The notes beneath the pieces were generated by a model. That model was not told the DNA's origin. It saw nothing but the letters and a program-made list of their open reading frames with translations, and made no database searches. DNA of 64,000 nucleotides from Lachnospiraceae bacterium (GTDB lineage: Bacteria > Bacillota > Clostridia > Lachnospirales > Lachnospiraceae), in NCBI GenBank assembly GCA_910575105.1, contig CAJTDK010000003.1, positions 186,001 to 250,000 of the forward strand, written 5' to 3'. This document shows positions 18,474-27,537 of the stretch, piece after piece. How positions within the stretch are numbered: the stretch's first letter is position 1; the number at the start of each line of letters is the position of its first letter. A program made the position numbers and the translations under genes.

Positions 18474-19744
18474 AAACGCTCACCTGCCTTTATCAAAGTC
18501 TCTCCGCTCTCCAGTATCCCATTCGGATAGTCATACTTTTCTGTAACACCGCTTATGGCCGTGTTCTTTCCAATCTGCACGCCGTCAGGTATTTTGGAAT
18601 TCTCCCCGATCGTCACAAGCCCGAAGGAATATACGGAAGGCTTCAGCTTGTTCGGAATCTCCTTGCCGATCCCAATGGTACAGCCCTTTCCAATCTCACT
18701 GTTCTCTGCGATTATCGCCTTGTCGATCACGCAGCCGTCCCCGATCTTCACATCCTGCATAATGATGGAATCCCGGACAACCGCATCTTGTCCGATCGTT
18801 ACACCTGCTCCCACCACACAATTATGCACCTCTCCGTATGCCTCACAGCCGTTGCTGATGATACTCTTCTCTATCACGGAATTCGCGGAAATATACTGCG
18901 GCGGGAGCGTTCCGCTGTTCGTATAGATCTTCCAGAACTCCTCGTACAGGTTGAACTCCGGAATAATATCGATCAACTCCATATTGGCCTCCCAGTAGGA
19001 GCCAAGCGTCCCCACATCCTTCCAGTAACCGTTGTATTCGTATGCAAATAACCGGCTTCCTCTCCCGTGGCAATAGGGAATGATGTGCTTGCCGAAATCA
19101 CAGCCGTGCACCTCCCGTAGCGCAATCAGCGCATCCTTAAGGACCTGCCAGCTAAAGATATAGATTCCCATCGATGCCAGATTGCTCTTAGGCTGCTCCG
19201 GCTTCTCCTGAAACTCCGAGATCTTGCCGTCCTCCTCCGCCACGACTATGCCGAACCGGCTGGCCTCCTCCATAGGAACAGGCATGGCTGCGATCGTGAC
19301 ATCCGCGTGATTCTCCTTATGATAGTCCAGCATAACCTCATAATCCATCTTATAGATATGATCCCCCGAAAGGATCAGCACATAATCCGGGTTGAACGTC
19401 TCCATATAATCAAGGTTCTGATAGATCGCATTGGCCGTTCCCGTATACCACTCGCTGCTCCCGCTCTTTTCATAAGGAGGCAGGATAGACACGCCGCCAA
19501 AGTTACGGTCTAAGTCCCACGGAATACCGATACCTATATGTGTATTCAGACGCAAGGGCTGATATTGCGTCAGCACCCCGACAGTATCAATTCCTGAGTT
19601 AATGCAGTTACTGAGCGGGAAATCGATAATACGATACTTTCCGCCAAAAGCAACTGCCGGCTTGGCCACCTTTGCCGTAAGGACTCCCAGCCTGCTGCCC
19701 TGTCCGCCTGCCAGCAGCATTGCGATCATCTCTTTTTTTCTCAT
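18470..19744 (-). CDS. glgC: Glucose-1-phosphate adenylyltransferase, catalytic GlgC
   Basis: 424 residues. The pyrophosphorylase signature [16 protein letters not shown], the loop [19 protein letters not shown], the sugar-binding GTANAIYQN and the C-terminal beta-helix hexapeptide repeats are all present. It converts ATP and glucose-1-phosphate to ADP-glucose, the committed step of glycogen synthesis. I choose the ATG at 19742-19744, behind AGAAGGGGTGATAGC; an ATG 45 bases upstream gives a non-family extension. It is first of glgC-glgD and has its own promoter in the gap shared with murC. Glycogen synthase and branching genes are not in the window. Confidence 0.95.
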   Translation of the reverse strand: MRKKEMIAMLLAGGQGSRLGVLTAKVAKPAVAFGGKYRIIDFPLSNCINSGIDTVGVLTQYQPLRLNTHIGIGIPWDLDRNFGGVSILPPYEKSGSSEWYTGTANAIYQNLDYMETFNPDYVLILSGDHIYKMDYEVMLDYHKENHADVTIAAMPVPMEEASRFGIVVAEEDGKISEFQEKPEQPKSNLASMGIYIFSWQVLKDALIALREVHGCDFGKHIIPYCHGRGSRLFAYEYNGYWKDVGTLGSYWEANMELIDIIPEFNLYEEFWKIYTNSGTLPPQYISANSVIEKSIISNGCEAYGEVHNCVVGAGVTIGQDAVVRDSIIMQDVKIGDGCVIDKAIIAENSEIGKGCTIGIGKEIPNKLKPSVYSFGLVTIGENSKIPDGVQIGKNTAISGVTEKYDYPNGILESGETLIKAGERL

Positions 19745-19777
19745 GCTATCACCCCTTCTCAGTTCTTCACTAAAGTC

Positions 19778-19806
19778 ATTATAGCACACTTTTTTACCAT
19801 AGTGAA
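19778..19806 (-). promoter_or_regulatory. Promoter of glgC/glgD
   Basis: On the minus strand TTCACT (19801-19806) is followed after 17 bases by TATAAT (19778-19783), preceded by TGC as in extended -10 promoters. It lies 34 bases upstream of the glgC start codon. The rest of the gap to murC is very A+T-rich, with a further TATAAT on the plus strand at 19895-19900. Confidence 0.65.
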
Positions 19807-20006
19807 CGATTTTTACAATATTTTTATCTTTTCCTATATCTTTTTATGGAAAAATAACAAACAACTTAATCTTGGTTTTTTCTGCATATATGTTTATAAT
19901 AATATGGCAGAAGCATATATTATATGATATATTGTAAAATAATATTAACTGTAAATGTGTATAAATTCTTGGCGCTAATGCCATTATATGGAACAGGAAG
20001 GTGTTT

Positions 20007-21386
20007 ATGTATAAAATAAATTTCAAAAAACCCATACACGTACATTTTATCGGAATTGGCGGCATCAGCATGAGCGGCCTGGCCAAGATCCTTCTTAAAG
20101 AAGGCTTTACGGTCTCCGGATCCGACAATAAGCGCTCCCCACTGACAGAACAGCTTGAAACAGCCGGCGCCGCAGTATTTTACGGCCAGAAAGCTTCTAA
20201 TATTATAGACGGCATTGATGTCGTCGTCTACACTGCCGCGATCCATGATGATAATGAGGAATATAAAGCCGCTGTAAAAAAGGGGCTTTCCATGCTGACG
20301 CGGGCGCAGCTCCTCGGGCAGCTGATGACCAATTACGAGATGCCAATCGCCGTTGCCGGAACACACGGCAAGACGACTACCACCTCCATGTTAGCGCACA
20401 TCCTTCTGGCTGCGGATACAGACCCTACCGTTTCCGTGGGCGGGATACTTCATGCGATCGGTGGCAATATCCGTGTAGGGAATTCGGAGATATTTTTGAC
20501 CGAAGCCTGCGAATATACCAACAGCTTTCTTGAATTTTTCCCTAAGATCGGCGTGATCTTGAATATCGATGAGGATCATCTGGATTTCTTCAGGGATCTG
20601 GATGATATCCGCCGCTCCTTCCACAGGTTTGCCGGGCTGCTCCCGTCAGACGGGTATCTGGTGATCAGCGGGGATACCGAACGGCTAAGCGACGTTACGA
20701 ACGGGCTTACCTGCAATGTCGTCACTTTTGGAAATGACAGCTCTATGGACTACGCCGCTGCCAACATCCTGCACAACGAGCTGGGCAACGCTTCTTTTGA
20801 CTTTATCAAAAAGGGGAACTTTGCAGGGCGCATCACCCTGTCTGTCAACGGCGACCACAATGTCTCCAACGCGCTGGCTGCGCTGGCCGTTGCAGATCTG
20901 CTTGGCATATCCGCCGATGAAGCAATGGCTGGACTTAAGAAGTTCCGCGGCACGAAGCGCCGCTTTGAATACAAGGGTGAGGTAGAGGGCATCACCGTGA
21001 TCGACGATTACGCTCACCATCCGACAGAGATACGGGCGTCCCTTCTGGCCGCAAGGCACTACCCCCACCGGGAGATCTGGTGTGTATTCCAGCCCCATAC
21101 CTACACAAGGACCAAGGCCCTTTTCCATGATTTTACTGAGGCATTGTCCTACACAGACCATGTGATTCTGGCGGATATCTACGCAGCCAGGGAAACCGAC
21201 ACCTTAGGTGTTTCATCCGCAGACCTGGCAGAGGAACTGCGCGCAAACGGCGTGGATGCATACTATCTGCCTTCCTTTGAAGAGATCGAAGCATTTTGTC
21301 TCGAAAAATGTCAAAAAGGCGATATGTTGATAACTATGGGCGCCGGAGACGTTGTAAACATTGGAGAAGAGCTTCTGAAAGCCTAG
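20007..21386 (+). CDS. murC: UDP-N-acetylmuramate--L-alanine ligase
   Basis: 459 residues, the usual length. It adds L-alanine to UDP-MurNAc in cytoplasmic peptidoglycan synthesis. Seen: a Rossmann start HFIGIGGISMSGLAKIL, the ATP-binding loop GTHGKTTTTSMLAH, the Mur central-domain signature EACEYTNSFLEFFP, DDYAHHPTEI, and the C-domain QPHTYTRTKALF. The ATG at 20007 is preferred because AGGAAG ends six bases before it; a GTG at 20001 touches that site. The stop codon is immediately followed by DnaA boxes and the helicase-loader genes. Confidence 0.97.
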   Translation: MYKINFKKPIHVHFIGIGGISMSGLAKILLKEGFTVSGSDNKRSPLTEQLETAGAAVFYGQKASNIIDGIDVVVYTAAIHDDNEEYKAAVKKGLSMLTRAQLLGQLMTNYEMPIAVAGTHGKTTTTSMLAHILLAADTDPTVSVGGILHAIGGNIRVGNSEIFLTEACEYTNSFLEFFPKIGVILNIDEDHLDFFRDLDDIRRSFHRFAGLLPSDGYLVISGDTERLSDVTNGLTCNVVTFGNDSSMDYAAANILHNELGNASFDFIKKGNFAGRITLSVNGDHNVSNALAALAVADLLGISADEAMAGLKKFRGTKRRFEYKGEVEGITVIDDYAHHPTEIRASLLAARHYPHREIWCVFQPHTYTRTKALFHDFTEALSYTDHVILADIYAARETDTLGVSSADLAEELRANGVDAYYLPSFEEIEAFCLEKCQKGDMLITMGAGDVVNIGEELLKA

Positions 21387-21418
21387 TTATCCACATTTTC
21401 CACAGAATTTTATCCACA
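21387..21418 (+). promoter_or_regulatory. Cluster of three DnaA boxes upstream of the DnaD/DnaC-type genes
   Basis: Two perfect consensus boxes TTATCCACA (21387-21395 and 21410-21418) flank a one-mismatch box TTTTCCACA (21396-21404), all in the same orientation and starting on the base after the murC stop codon. They are followed by an A+T-rich stretch and a TATAAT (21471-21476) upstream of the DnaD-like gene. DnaA probably binds here and may control the helicase-loader genes. Confidence 0.75.
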
Positions 21419-21545
21419 AAAAACCTCGTTTTTGGCTCAAAAATTTCTTTTTTTGTCAGCCCTGTTAAGCTATAATAGGTCTTGCACAACGGGGGAGGAC
21501 ATCCCCTTCATAAACATTTATCTGTCTTGGAGGACTGGCAAAACT

Positions 21546-22538
21546 ATGACAAAGTTAACCCTTACAAACCATGTGCAGACGAACACGACCGTTTTAGAGA
21601 ACGAGTTCATCGATGAGCACATGGCAAAAGCTAATGGGGAGTATGTAAAGGTTTACCTATTTTTGCTGCGCCATCTGAAAGGGCCAGGAGGTATCCCGAC
21701 GATCTCGCAGATCGCGGATGCCCTTGACGATACAGAGAAGGATGTTATCCGCGCATTGAATTATTGGAAAAACCAGGGGTTATTAGACTACGAAATACGC
21801 ACAGAGTCAGAGGTTCCGGCAGCAGTTCCTTCTGCCGGCCCAAGCGCGTCAGACGTATCCGACATCGAACGTTTCCGGTCACGCAAGGAGTTCAGGGAAA
21901 TACTCCATGTAACAGAGCAATATTTGCAAAAGACACTGTCTCATACGGAGATGGACGCTATTACATACTTTTATGAGTCGCTCGGCATGTCCGCAGATCT
22001 GATCGAATATCTGATCGAATACTGCGTCGAGAACAACCATAAGAGCATCCACTACATCAGGAAGGTAGCGCTGTCCTGGCATGAGCAGAATATTACTACC
22101 GTGGCGCAGGCCAAGTGCAACACGGTTTTCTACAACAAAAATTATTATACTGTTTTGAATGCTTACGGAATTAAGGGACGGGCTCCCGCCTCTTCGGAGA
22201 TTTCTTTTATCAAGAGGTGGTACGAGGAATACGGCTTTTCTTCCGCAGTGGTTATAGAAGCGGTTAACCGCACGATGGATACCATCCACCAGCCGAGCTT
22301 CGATTATACAGAATCGATCTTGAAGCGCTGGTTTGATAAGGGCATCCACAATCTGGAAGACATCGCCGCTGCCGATTCCGATTATCTGAAAGCAAAAGAA
22401 CAGAGGGCTGCATGCCGCGAGAACGCGAAAGCACAGAAAAATACTGCCGCAGGGCGAAAGACGAATAATAAATTCAACAATTTTGACAGCCGTTCCTACG
22501 ATATGGACGACTTGGAACGGAGGCTCCTGCAGCAGTAA
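21546..22538 (+). CDS. DnaD-domain primosome protein
   Basis: About 330 residues. The N-terminal part (about 1-90) is a winged helix of the DnaD/DnaB type (VYLFLLRHLKGPGGIPTISQIADALDDTEKDVIRALNYW). The two later segments (about 125-190 and 215-285; LSHTEMDAITYFYESLGMSADLIEYLIEYCVENN and ISFIKRWYEEYGFSSAVVIEAV) are DnaD/DnaB C-terminal repeats. Such proteins remodel DNA and help recruit the replicative helicase loader, and the next gene is that loader. The start is the ATG at 21546, 11 bases after GGAGG; the frame is open further upstream through the promoter region. The basic C-terminal tail ends in LERRLLQQ. Confidence 0.9.
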   Translation: MTKLTLTNHVQTNTTVLENEFIDEHMAKANGEYVKVYLFLLRHLKGPGGIPTISQIADALDDTEKDVIRALNYWKNQGLLDYEIRTESEVPAAVPSAGPSASDVSDIERFRSRKEFREILHVTEQYLQKTLSHTEMDAITYFYESLGMSADLIEYLIEYCVENNHKSIHYIRKVALSWHEQNITTVAQAKCNTVFYNKNYYTVLNAYGIKGRAPASSEISFIKRWYEEYGFSSAVVIEAVNRTMDTIHQPSFDYTESILKRWFDKGIHNLEDIAAADSDYLKAKEQRAACRENAKAQKNTAAGRKTNNKFNNFDSRSYDMDDLERRLLQQ

Positions 22539-22564
22539 GCAGACAGCATAAGGAGACTGCTTTT

Positions 22565-23578
22565 ATGGCACTTTCTAATTCACAGTACGACCAGTTGATG
22601 CGTACTTACGAGGTCAGACAACTTGATAATGAACACAGGCTCCGTGACCGTTACGAAACTGCCTATGCCCGTATTCCAAAGCTGAAGGAATTAGACGGTA
22701 CGATCTCTTCGCTGAGCGTTTCCTACGGCAGGCTTCTTCTCGAAGGCGATGACTCTGCCTTGGTGCAGTTAAAGGAACAGTTATCGTTTTTGTTCACCAG
22801 GAAAAAGGAGCTTCTTAAGTCTGCGGGGCTGCCCGCAGATTACCTGGAGCTTCACTACACATGTCCGGACTGCCGGGACACCGGCTATATCGGAACGGAT
22901 AAATGCCACTGCCTGCAGAAGGCGATCGTGGATTTATTATACATGCAGTCTAATCTGCAGGATATACTTGCGCAGGAGAACTTCTCTACATTCTGCACAG
23001 ATTACTATTCCAGCAATTGTATCGACCCGCTCACCGGCAGGTCTTCGCAGGAATCCATGCAGACCGCGCTGAGAGTCTGCCGTCAGTTCGCGGACAGTTT
23101 TTCAGAGGAGTTCTGCAACATATTATTATACGGGGACACCGGTGTCGGAAAGACCTTTCTCACCCACTGCATTGCAAAGGAACTGATGGACAAGTCTTAC
23201 TCTGTCATTTACTTTTCTGCAGTACAGCTTTTTGATTATTTTGCGAAAAGCACCTTTGGTAAGAAGGGTGAAGCGGATACCGATGTTTTTTACCATGTCT
23301 ATGACTGTGACCTGCTTATTATTGATGATCTGGGCACGGAACTTTCTAATTCCTTTACGGTGTCACAGTTATTTGTATGCTTAAACGAGAGGATTTTGCG
23401 CAGGAAACCGACTGTTATTTCTACAAACCTTACACTTGATGACATCAACTCTATTTACTCGGAGCGGATCTTTTCCCGTATCAGCAGCAATTATATGATA
23501 CTGCGGCTTACCGGGGACGATATCCGTATTCAGAAGAAATTATTGAATTTGGGAGGTACGAATGATGTTACGCCGTAA
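22565..23578 (+). CDS. DnaC/DnaI-type helicase loader ATPase
   Basis: 337 residues. A cysteine cluster CPDCRDTGYIGTDKCHC (about residues 100-116) resembles the zinc-binding N-domain of DnaI. The C-terminal AAA+ domain has Walker A LYGDTGVGKTFL, Walker B LLIIDDLGTE and the sensor region PTVISTNLTLDDINSIYSERIFSRI. It loads the replicative helicase at origins or stalled forks in the cytoplasm. It lies 26 bases behind the DnaD-like gene and overlaps the next gene by 17 bases. A phage or transposon-type loader is an alternative for this family, but the context is clearly chromosomal. Confidence 0.92.
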   Translation: MALSNSQYDQLMRTYEVRQLDNEHRLRDRYETAYARIPKLKELDGTISSLSVSYGRLLLEGDDSALVQLKEQLSFLFTRKKELLKSAGLPADYLELHYTCPDCRDTGYIGTDKCHCLQKAIVDLLYMQSNLQDILAQENFSTFCTDYYSSNCIDPLTGRSSQESMQTALRVCRQFADSFSEEFCNILLYGDTGVGKTFLTHCIAKELMDKSYSVIYFSAVQLFDYFAKSTFGKKGEADTDVFYHVYDCDLLIIDDLGTELSNSFTVSQLFVCLNERILRRKPTVISTNLTLDDINSIYSERIFSRISSNYMILRLTGDDIRIQKKLLNLGGTNDVTP

Positions 23579-24749
23579 TGAACGTGTTCTTGAAAACATT
23601 CCCGTAGGCGCACTTGGGATCATCGCTTTGGATGGCTGCAAGGATATGGGCAACCGCGTGAATGATTACATCGTAAAGTGGCGTCATGAGGACGGCCATA
23701 CGTTCAAGGATGATGTGGTCTTCAACGGCTACGAGAAGGACACCTATCTTATCGACGCAAAAGTTCCCCGCTTTGGCTCGGGGGAAGCCAAAGGCATTAT
23801 CGCAGAGTCCGTCCGGGGACGGGACATCTATCTCATGGTAGATGTGTGCAACTACAGCCTTACCTATTCTCTGACCGGATGTATTAACCATATGTCACCG
23901 GACGACCATTATCAGAACCTTAAGAGAGTCATCGCTGCTATCGGCGGGAAAGCCCGGCGTATCAATGTGATCATGCCATTTTTGTATGAAAGCCGCCAGC
24001 ATAAAAGAAGCGGCCGCGAATCCTTAGACTGCGCGCTGGCGCTTCAGGAACTGGTCCGCATGGGCGTGGACAATATCATCACCTTCGATGCCCACGATCC
24101 GCGGGTACAGAACGCTATACCGCTGAGCGGATTTGAGACTGTACGCCCGACCTATCAGTTTGTAAAGGGACTATTGCGCAAGTACAAAGACCTTAAGATC
24201 GACAGCGGCCATATGATGGCCATCAGCCCCGACGAAGGCGCTACGGAGCGCGCCGTCTATCTTGCTAATGTCCTGAATCTGGATATGGGAATGTTCTATA
24301 AAAGACGCGACTATACGAAGATCGTCGACGGGCGCAATCCCATCGTCGCCCATGAATTCCTCGGTTCCTCCGTGGAAGGGAAAGATGTCATCATCTTGGA
24401 CGATATGATATCCTCCGGCGACAGTATCCTGGACGTGGCACAGCAGCTAAAGAACCGCCGTGCGAAACGTATCTTTGCCGCCGCAACCTTCGGCCTGTTC
24501 ACCAACGGGCTTGAGAAGTTTGACAACGCCTATGATAACGGCCTGATCGACGGACTCCTGACCTCCAACCTGATCTACCAGACGCCGGAGCTGCTTGAAC
24601 GGCCTTACTACATCGACTGCGACATGAGCAAATATGTCGCCCTCATGATCGACACCTTGAACCATGACGGCTCCATCAACAGCATACTGAATCCAAGCGA
24701 GCGAATCGTAGATATTGTAGAACGATATAACAGAGGAGAAGAAGTTTGA
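23562..24749 (+). CDS. prs: Ribose-phosphate pyrophosphokinase
   Basis: 395 residues. The protein has the two phosphoribosyltransferase folds of PRPP synthetase: an N-domain with VMPFLYESRQHKRSGRESL, which matches the flexible catalytic loop, and DAHDPRVQNA, the metal/ATP region. The PRPP-binding loop is VIILDDMISSGDSILD. It makes PRPP from ribose-5-phosphate and ATP for nucleotides, His and Trp. It is longer than the usual ~315 residues because of an N-terminal extension, seen in some clostridial forms. The ATG lies behind GGGAGG inside the end of the helicase-loader gene, so translation is probably coupled. Confidence 0.92.
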   Translation: MMLRRNERVLENIPVGALGIIALDGCKDMGNRVNDYIVKWRHEDGHTFKDDVVFNGYEKDTYLIDAKVPRFGSGEAKGIIAESVRGRDIYLMVDVCNYSLTYSLTGCINHMSPDDHYQNLKRVIAAIGGKARRINVIMPFLYESRQHKRSGRESLDCALALQELVRMGVDNIITFDAHDPRVQNAIPLSGFETVRPTYQFVKGLLRKYKDLKIDSGHMMAISPDEGATERAVYLANVLNLDMGMFYKRRDYTKIVDGRNPIVAHEFLGSSVEGKDVIILDDMISSGDSILDVAQQLKNRRAKRIFAAATFGLFTNGLEKFDNAYDNGLIDGLLTSNLIYQTPELLERPYYIDCDMSKYVALMIDTLNHDGSINSILNPSERIVDIVERYNRGEEV

Positions 24750-24860
24750 GCGGATATCTAATTTGTCCTTGCTCTTTTTCCCAGAATATGGTATCCTGAT
24801 TATGTAACAGGATAAGCATATGACTTATCCAAAAAAATATTATTAATTAACCTAACCCTT

Positions 24861-24906
24861 AACATTCACCGCCATTACATCCGTAATGGCGGTAATGTTT
24901 TCTTTC
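24861..24906 (+). terminator. Intrinsic terminator after prs
   Basis: ACCGCCATTAC (24868-24878) pairs perfectly with GTAATGGCGGT (24883-24893) around an ATCC loop. The stem continues with AACATT/AATGTT (24861-24866 with 24894-24899) after one bulged base, and TTTTCTTTCT follows. It ends the DnaD-loader-prs transcript and also lies between convergent genes. Confidence 0.85.
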
Positions 24907-24926
24907 TGTAATTTTTATCCCTTGTT

Positions 24927-26477
24927 TTATATCTTAATCTTCCTGTATCTTATCCCCAATTGCTTAAGCGCCTCTTCCTCCCGGTTCTGGCAGGTAAACA
25001 AGATCACCTGGCTCTTATTGACAGCCAGCCAGCTCAGCGTATTTTTAAGCCGCGTATCGTCATAGTATGCGAACGTATCATCCAGCAGCACCGGCAGCTC
25101 CTCGTCCTGGAAAACCATTGCCGACACCATACGCAGCGCCAGATATACCTGCTCCGCAGTTCCTCTGCTAAGATGCTCGATTGGAATCCTTCTCCCATCC
25201 TGCAAAAGGCTCATCTTGAGGCCGTCTCCGATCACGAGACGGGTGTACTTCCCTCCGGTAAGCTCCTCGATCATCCCCGACAGCAGATCGTTCATCTTCT
25301 GCTCCATCTGCTTTTGAAGTATTACGGACAGCTCATTGATCTTATCCGCCGCAAGGTCTACCGCCTCCCGCTGCCGCTCCTGCTCCCAGAACTCCTCGCC
25401 CATCTCATCCATCTCTTCTAATTGTTCGCGGAGATTATTGTACTGCACCTTCTTTTCCCCAAGCTCCTCCCCGCTTCGTTCAAACTCCCAGCAGAGCTTT
25501 TCCAGCGGAATCTTTTCCTCCTCCGGCGTAATCTCCTCCAGGAGCTTTTCCGGCTCGGTCTTCTCCTGTTTTTTACTGACCTTAAGCCGGTTCCACGTAT
25601 AGATCAGACACAGCAGGGCAAGCACGATCGCCACAAGGTAATTCCATGGCCGGTGAATGAACATAAATGCCAGCACAACCGCTATGACAAAAGTAAGGAT
25701 CTCCAGCGGATGAATCCGCCACTTCCCCGGGCGCAGCTCGTCGATGACCCGGTTATTCTCCGGCTCTTCCTTCTGGGGCTGATGCTCTCTGCGGTATGCG
25801 ATCCTTTCTTTCAGATTATCTCTCTCTGTCTGCAGTCTGTGAACCTCCCGCCAGATGTAGGATGCCTCCTGCTCGACCCGCTCCCGCCTCGCCTGTTTTT
25901 TCCGGAAATCTTCCTTGATCTGCCGGTCGATCTCCTTCCTCCGCTCCTTAAGTCGAAGAAGCGCCCCGTCAATATCCAGATCCCCGCCACCCGACGCGTA
26001 ATAATTCGTGGCATAGCTGCGAAGCGCCGCTGCCAGGGCTTCCCCCGGCCGGACATTAAGCTGGCCGACAGACACCGTATTGCTATATACACCTTCGGAA
26101 AATTCTCCGAGAAGCATCTGCAGGTCTCCGTCGTCGACAGACAGCTCTTCCCCGTCATCCTCGCAGAACAGCTCTGCCCTTTTCGTGTATCGGTCAAAAT
26201 TCCTGTCGAGCACAAAAGGCTTACCGCCGCTCTCGAACCGCACCGCACCGGAATAATGGCCGGGATTCTCCCACGGCTCATAAAGACTGTAGGTATCATT
26301 GGCCGCAGCCCTTCCCCTCGCCCGCTCAAGCCCAAAAAACATCGCCCGTATAAAGGTATGCACCGTAGACTTTCCGGATTCATTCTCACCATATATCAGA
26401 TTTATCCCATCTGCCAGCTCGATGTGCCTGTCCGATAACTTGCCAAAATTTCTGATCTTCAAATCCAAAATCTTCAT
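24927..26477 (-). CDS. SMC-like AAA ATPase (YhaN/SbcC type, short form)
   Basis: 516 residues. The N-terminus KILDLKIRNFGKL with Walker A YGENESGKSTVH, and the C-terminus with LSRGTAEQVYLALRM (signature loop) and LLDDTFAYYDD (Walker B), form a split ABC-type ATPase as in SbcC, RecF and YhaN. Between them lie two coiled-coil arms (about 195-245 and 310-375) and two adjacent hydrophobic segments (about 265-305), where long-arm relatives have only coiled coil. It is much shorter than YhaN. With the overlapping-strand neighbour metallophosphatase, five bases upstream, it would form an SbcCD-like nuclease complex, here apparently tied to the membrane. Confidence 0.85.
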   Translation of the reverse strand: MKILDLKIRNFGKLSDRHIELADGINLIYGENESGKSTVHTFIRAMFFGLERARGRAAANDTYSLYEPWENPGHYSGAVRFESGGKPFVLDRNFDRYTKRAELFCEDDGEELSVDDGDLQMLLGEFSEGVYSNTVSVGQLNVRPGEALAAALRSYATNYYASGGGDLDIDGALLRLKERRKEIDRQIKEDFRKKQARRERVEQEASYIWREVHRLQTERDNLKERIAYRREHQPQKEEPENNRVIDELRPGKWRIHPLEILTFVIAVVLAFMFIHRPWNYLVAIVLALLCLIYTWNRLKVSKKQEKTEPEKLLEEITPEEEKIPLEKLCWEFERSGEELGEKKVQYNNLREQLEEMDEMGEEFWEQERQREAVDLAADKINELSVILQKQMEQKMNDLLSGMIEELTGGKYTRLVIGDGLKMSLLQDGRRIPIEHLSRGTAEQVYLALRMVSAMVFQDEELPVLLDDTFAYYDDTRLKNTLSWLAVNKSQVILFTCQNREEEALKQLGIRYRKIKI

Positions 26478-26481
26478 CCGG

Positions 26482-27537
26482 TCAGTCCCTTCTCGTTTCC
26501 ATCAATGCCTGTACTCCTTCGCACATCGCCCTGTACTGAAGCGAATCTTCGCCGAATCCTTCAAACTGTTCGATGAATTTTCCTAAGATATTGTCCTTAT
26601 TCTGCCGTCTGATCTTTTTAAAATCATAAGAAGGCTTCGTATCATCGATCAGCTCGACGATGTTCCCGTACACATCCATCGCCTTAAGGTCGAAGCAAAT
26701 ATCAGGGCTTCGGAAACCCTTTATCATGATCTTATATATATTTTCAACGCCGCTTTGCTCAATGAACTTTTTCAGCTTTTCCTTTAGTTCGCTGCCGCTC
26801 ATGCCGCCCTCCGCCTGAACCTCGGTATGGATATACTGCCTGGCAGCCGACGGAACAAACTTGATCCTGCACGCCTTATCCACGATCTCACCGCGGATAT
26901 ATCCATGCTTTCCCATATCGTTTTGGTCAACCGGCTCTAACGCGCCGCTGTACGCCATCTTCCCGGGGATGATCTGCTGCGGCTTGTGAATATGCCCAAG
27001 GGCGATATAGTCATAGCCGAGCTGCGCCACATCCTCCTTTTTCACCGGCACATGGCGCCCGTCTCCGCCGTGGATCATCAGGATCTCCGCCGGGCGCAGC
27101 CCCTTCGCCCGTTTCCCCTCATAAGGCCTGTCCTCCCTCTCCCGGGATTCATAACTGAAGCCATATACCGCTGCCCCGATCTCCGGCAGATCTACCGTCT
27201 CAAGGCCGCTTCCCAGTATCATATGTACATGCTTCGCCCACGGAAATGTCCGGTAATAGGAATCTTTTTTCAGATAGTCATGGTTGCCCGCGCAGAGCAC
27301 GACCTGCGTCTTATCAAGCCTTAAAAACAGCCCGTTTACTTCTTTTAACTCCCGGAGCAGAGGCTGCCTGTGGAACAGATCTCCGGCGATCAGAAGCAGG
27401 TCTGTCTCCTCATCCCTGCACAGATCAATGATCCTTTCCAGCCCCGTCCAGATCTCTCCCCCGCGCGATGGTCCGTATGCGCTTCCTGCGTCTGGACTTG
27501 CCCCCAAATGCACGTCTGCGATGTGTATGAATCTCAT
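26482..27537 (-). CDS. SbcD/YhaO-like DNA repair exonuclease
   Basis: 351 residues. The calcineurin-like phosphoesterase motifs are MRFIHIADVHLG, LLLIAGDLFHRQPL, LCAGNHDYL, ILMIHGGDG and YIALGHIHKPQ, which supply the two-metal site of Mre11/SbcD/YhaO nucleases. It would cut DNA ends or structures together with the ATPase encoded five bases downstream. The ATG has a good GGAGGAGG-type site 13 or so bases upstream. The first 113 bases overlap, in another frame, the 3' end of the sensor-kinase gene. The N-terminus starts exactly at the family position, so this start is firm. Confidence 0.9.
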   Translation of the reverse strand: MRFIHIADVHLGASPDAGSAYGPSRGGEIWTGLERIIDLCRDEETDLLLIAGDLFHRQPLLRELKEVNGLFLRLDKTQVVLCAGNHDYLKKDSYYRTFPWAKHVHMILGSGLETVDLPEIGAAVYGFSYESREREDRPYEGKRAKGLRPAEILMIHGGDGRHVPVKKEDVAQLGYDYIALGHIHKPQQIIPGKMAYSGALEPVDQNDMGKHGYIRGEIVDKACRIKFVPSAARQYIHTEVQAEGGMSGSELKEKLKKFIEQSGVENIYKIMIKGFRSPDICFDLKAMDVYGNIVELIDDTKPSYDFKKIRRQNKDNILGKFIEQFEGFGEDSLQYRAMCEGVQALMETRRD

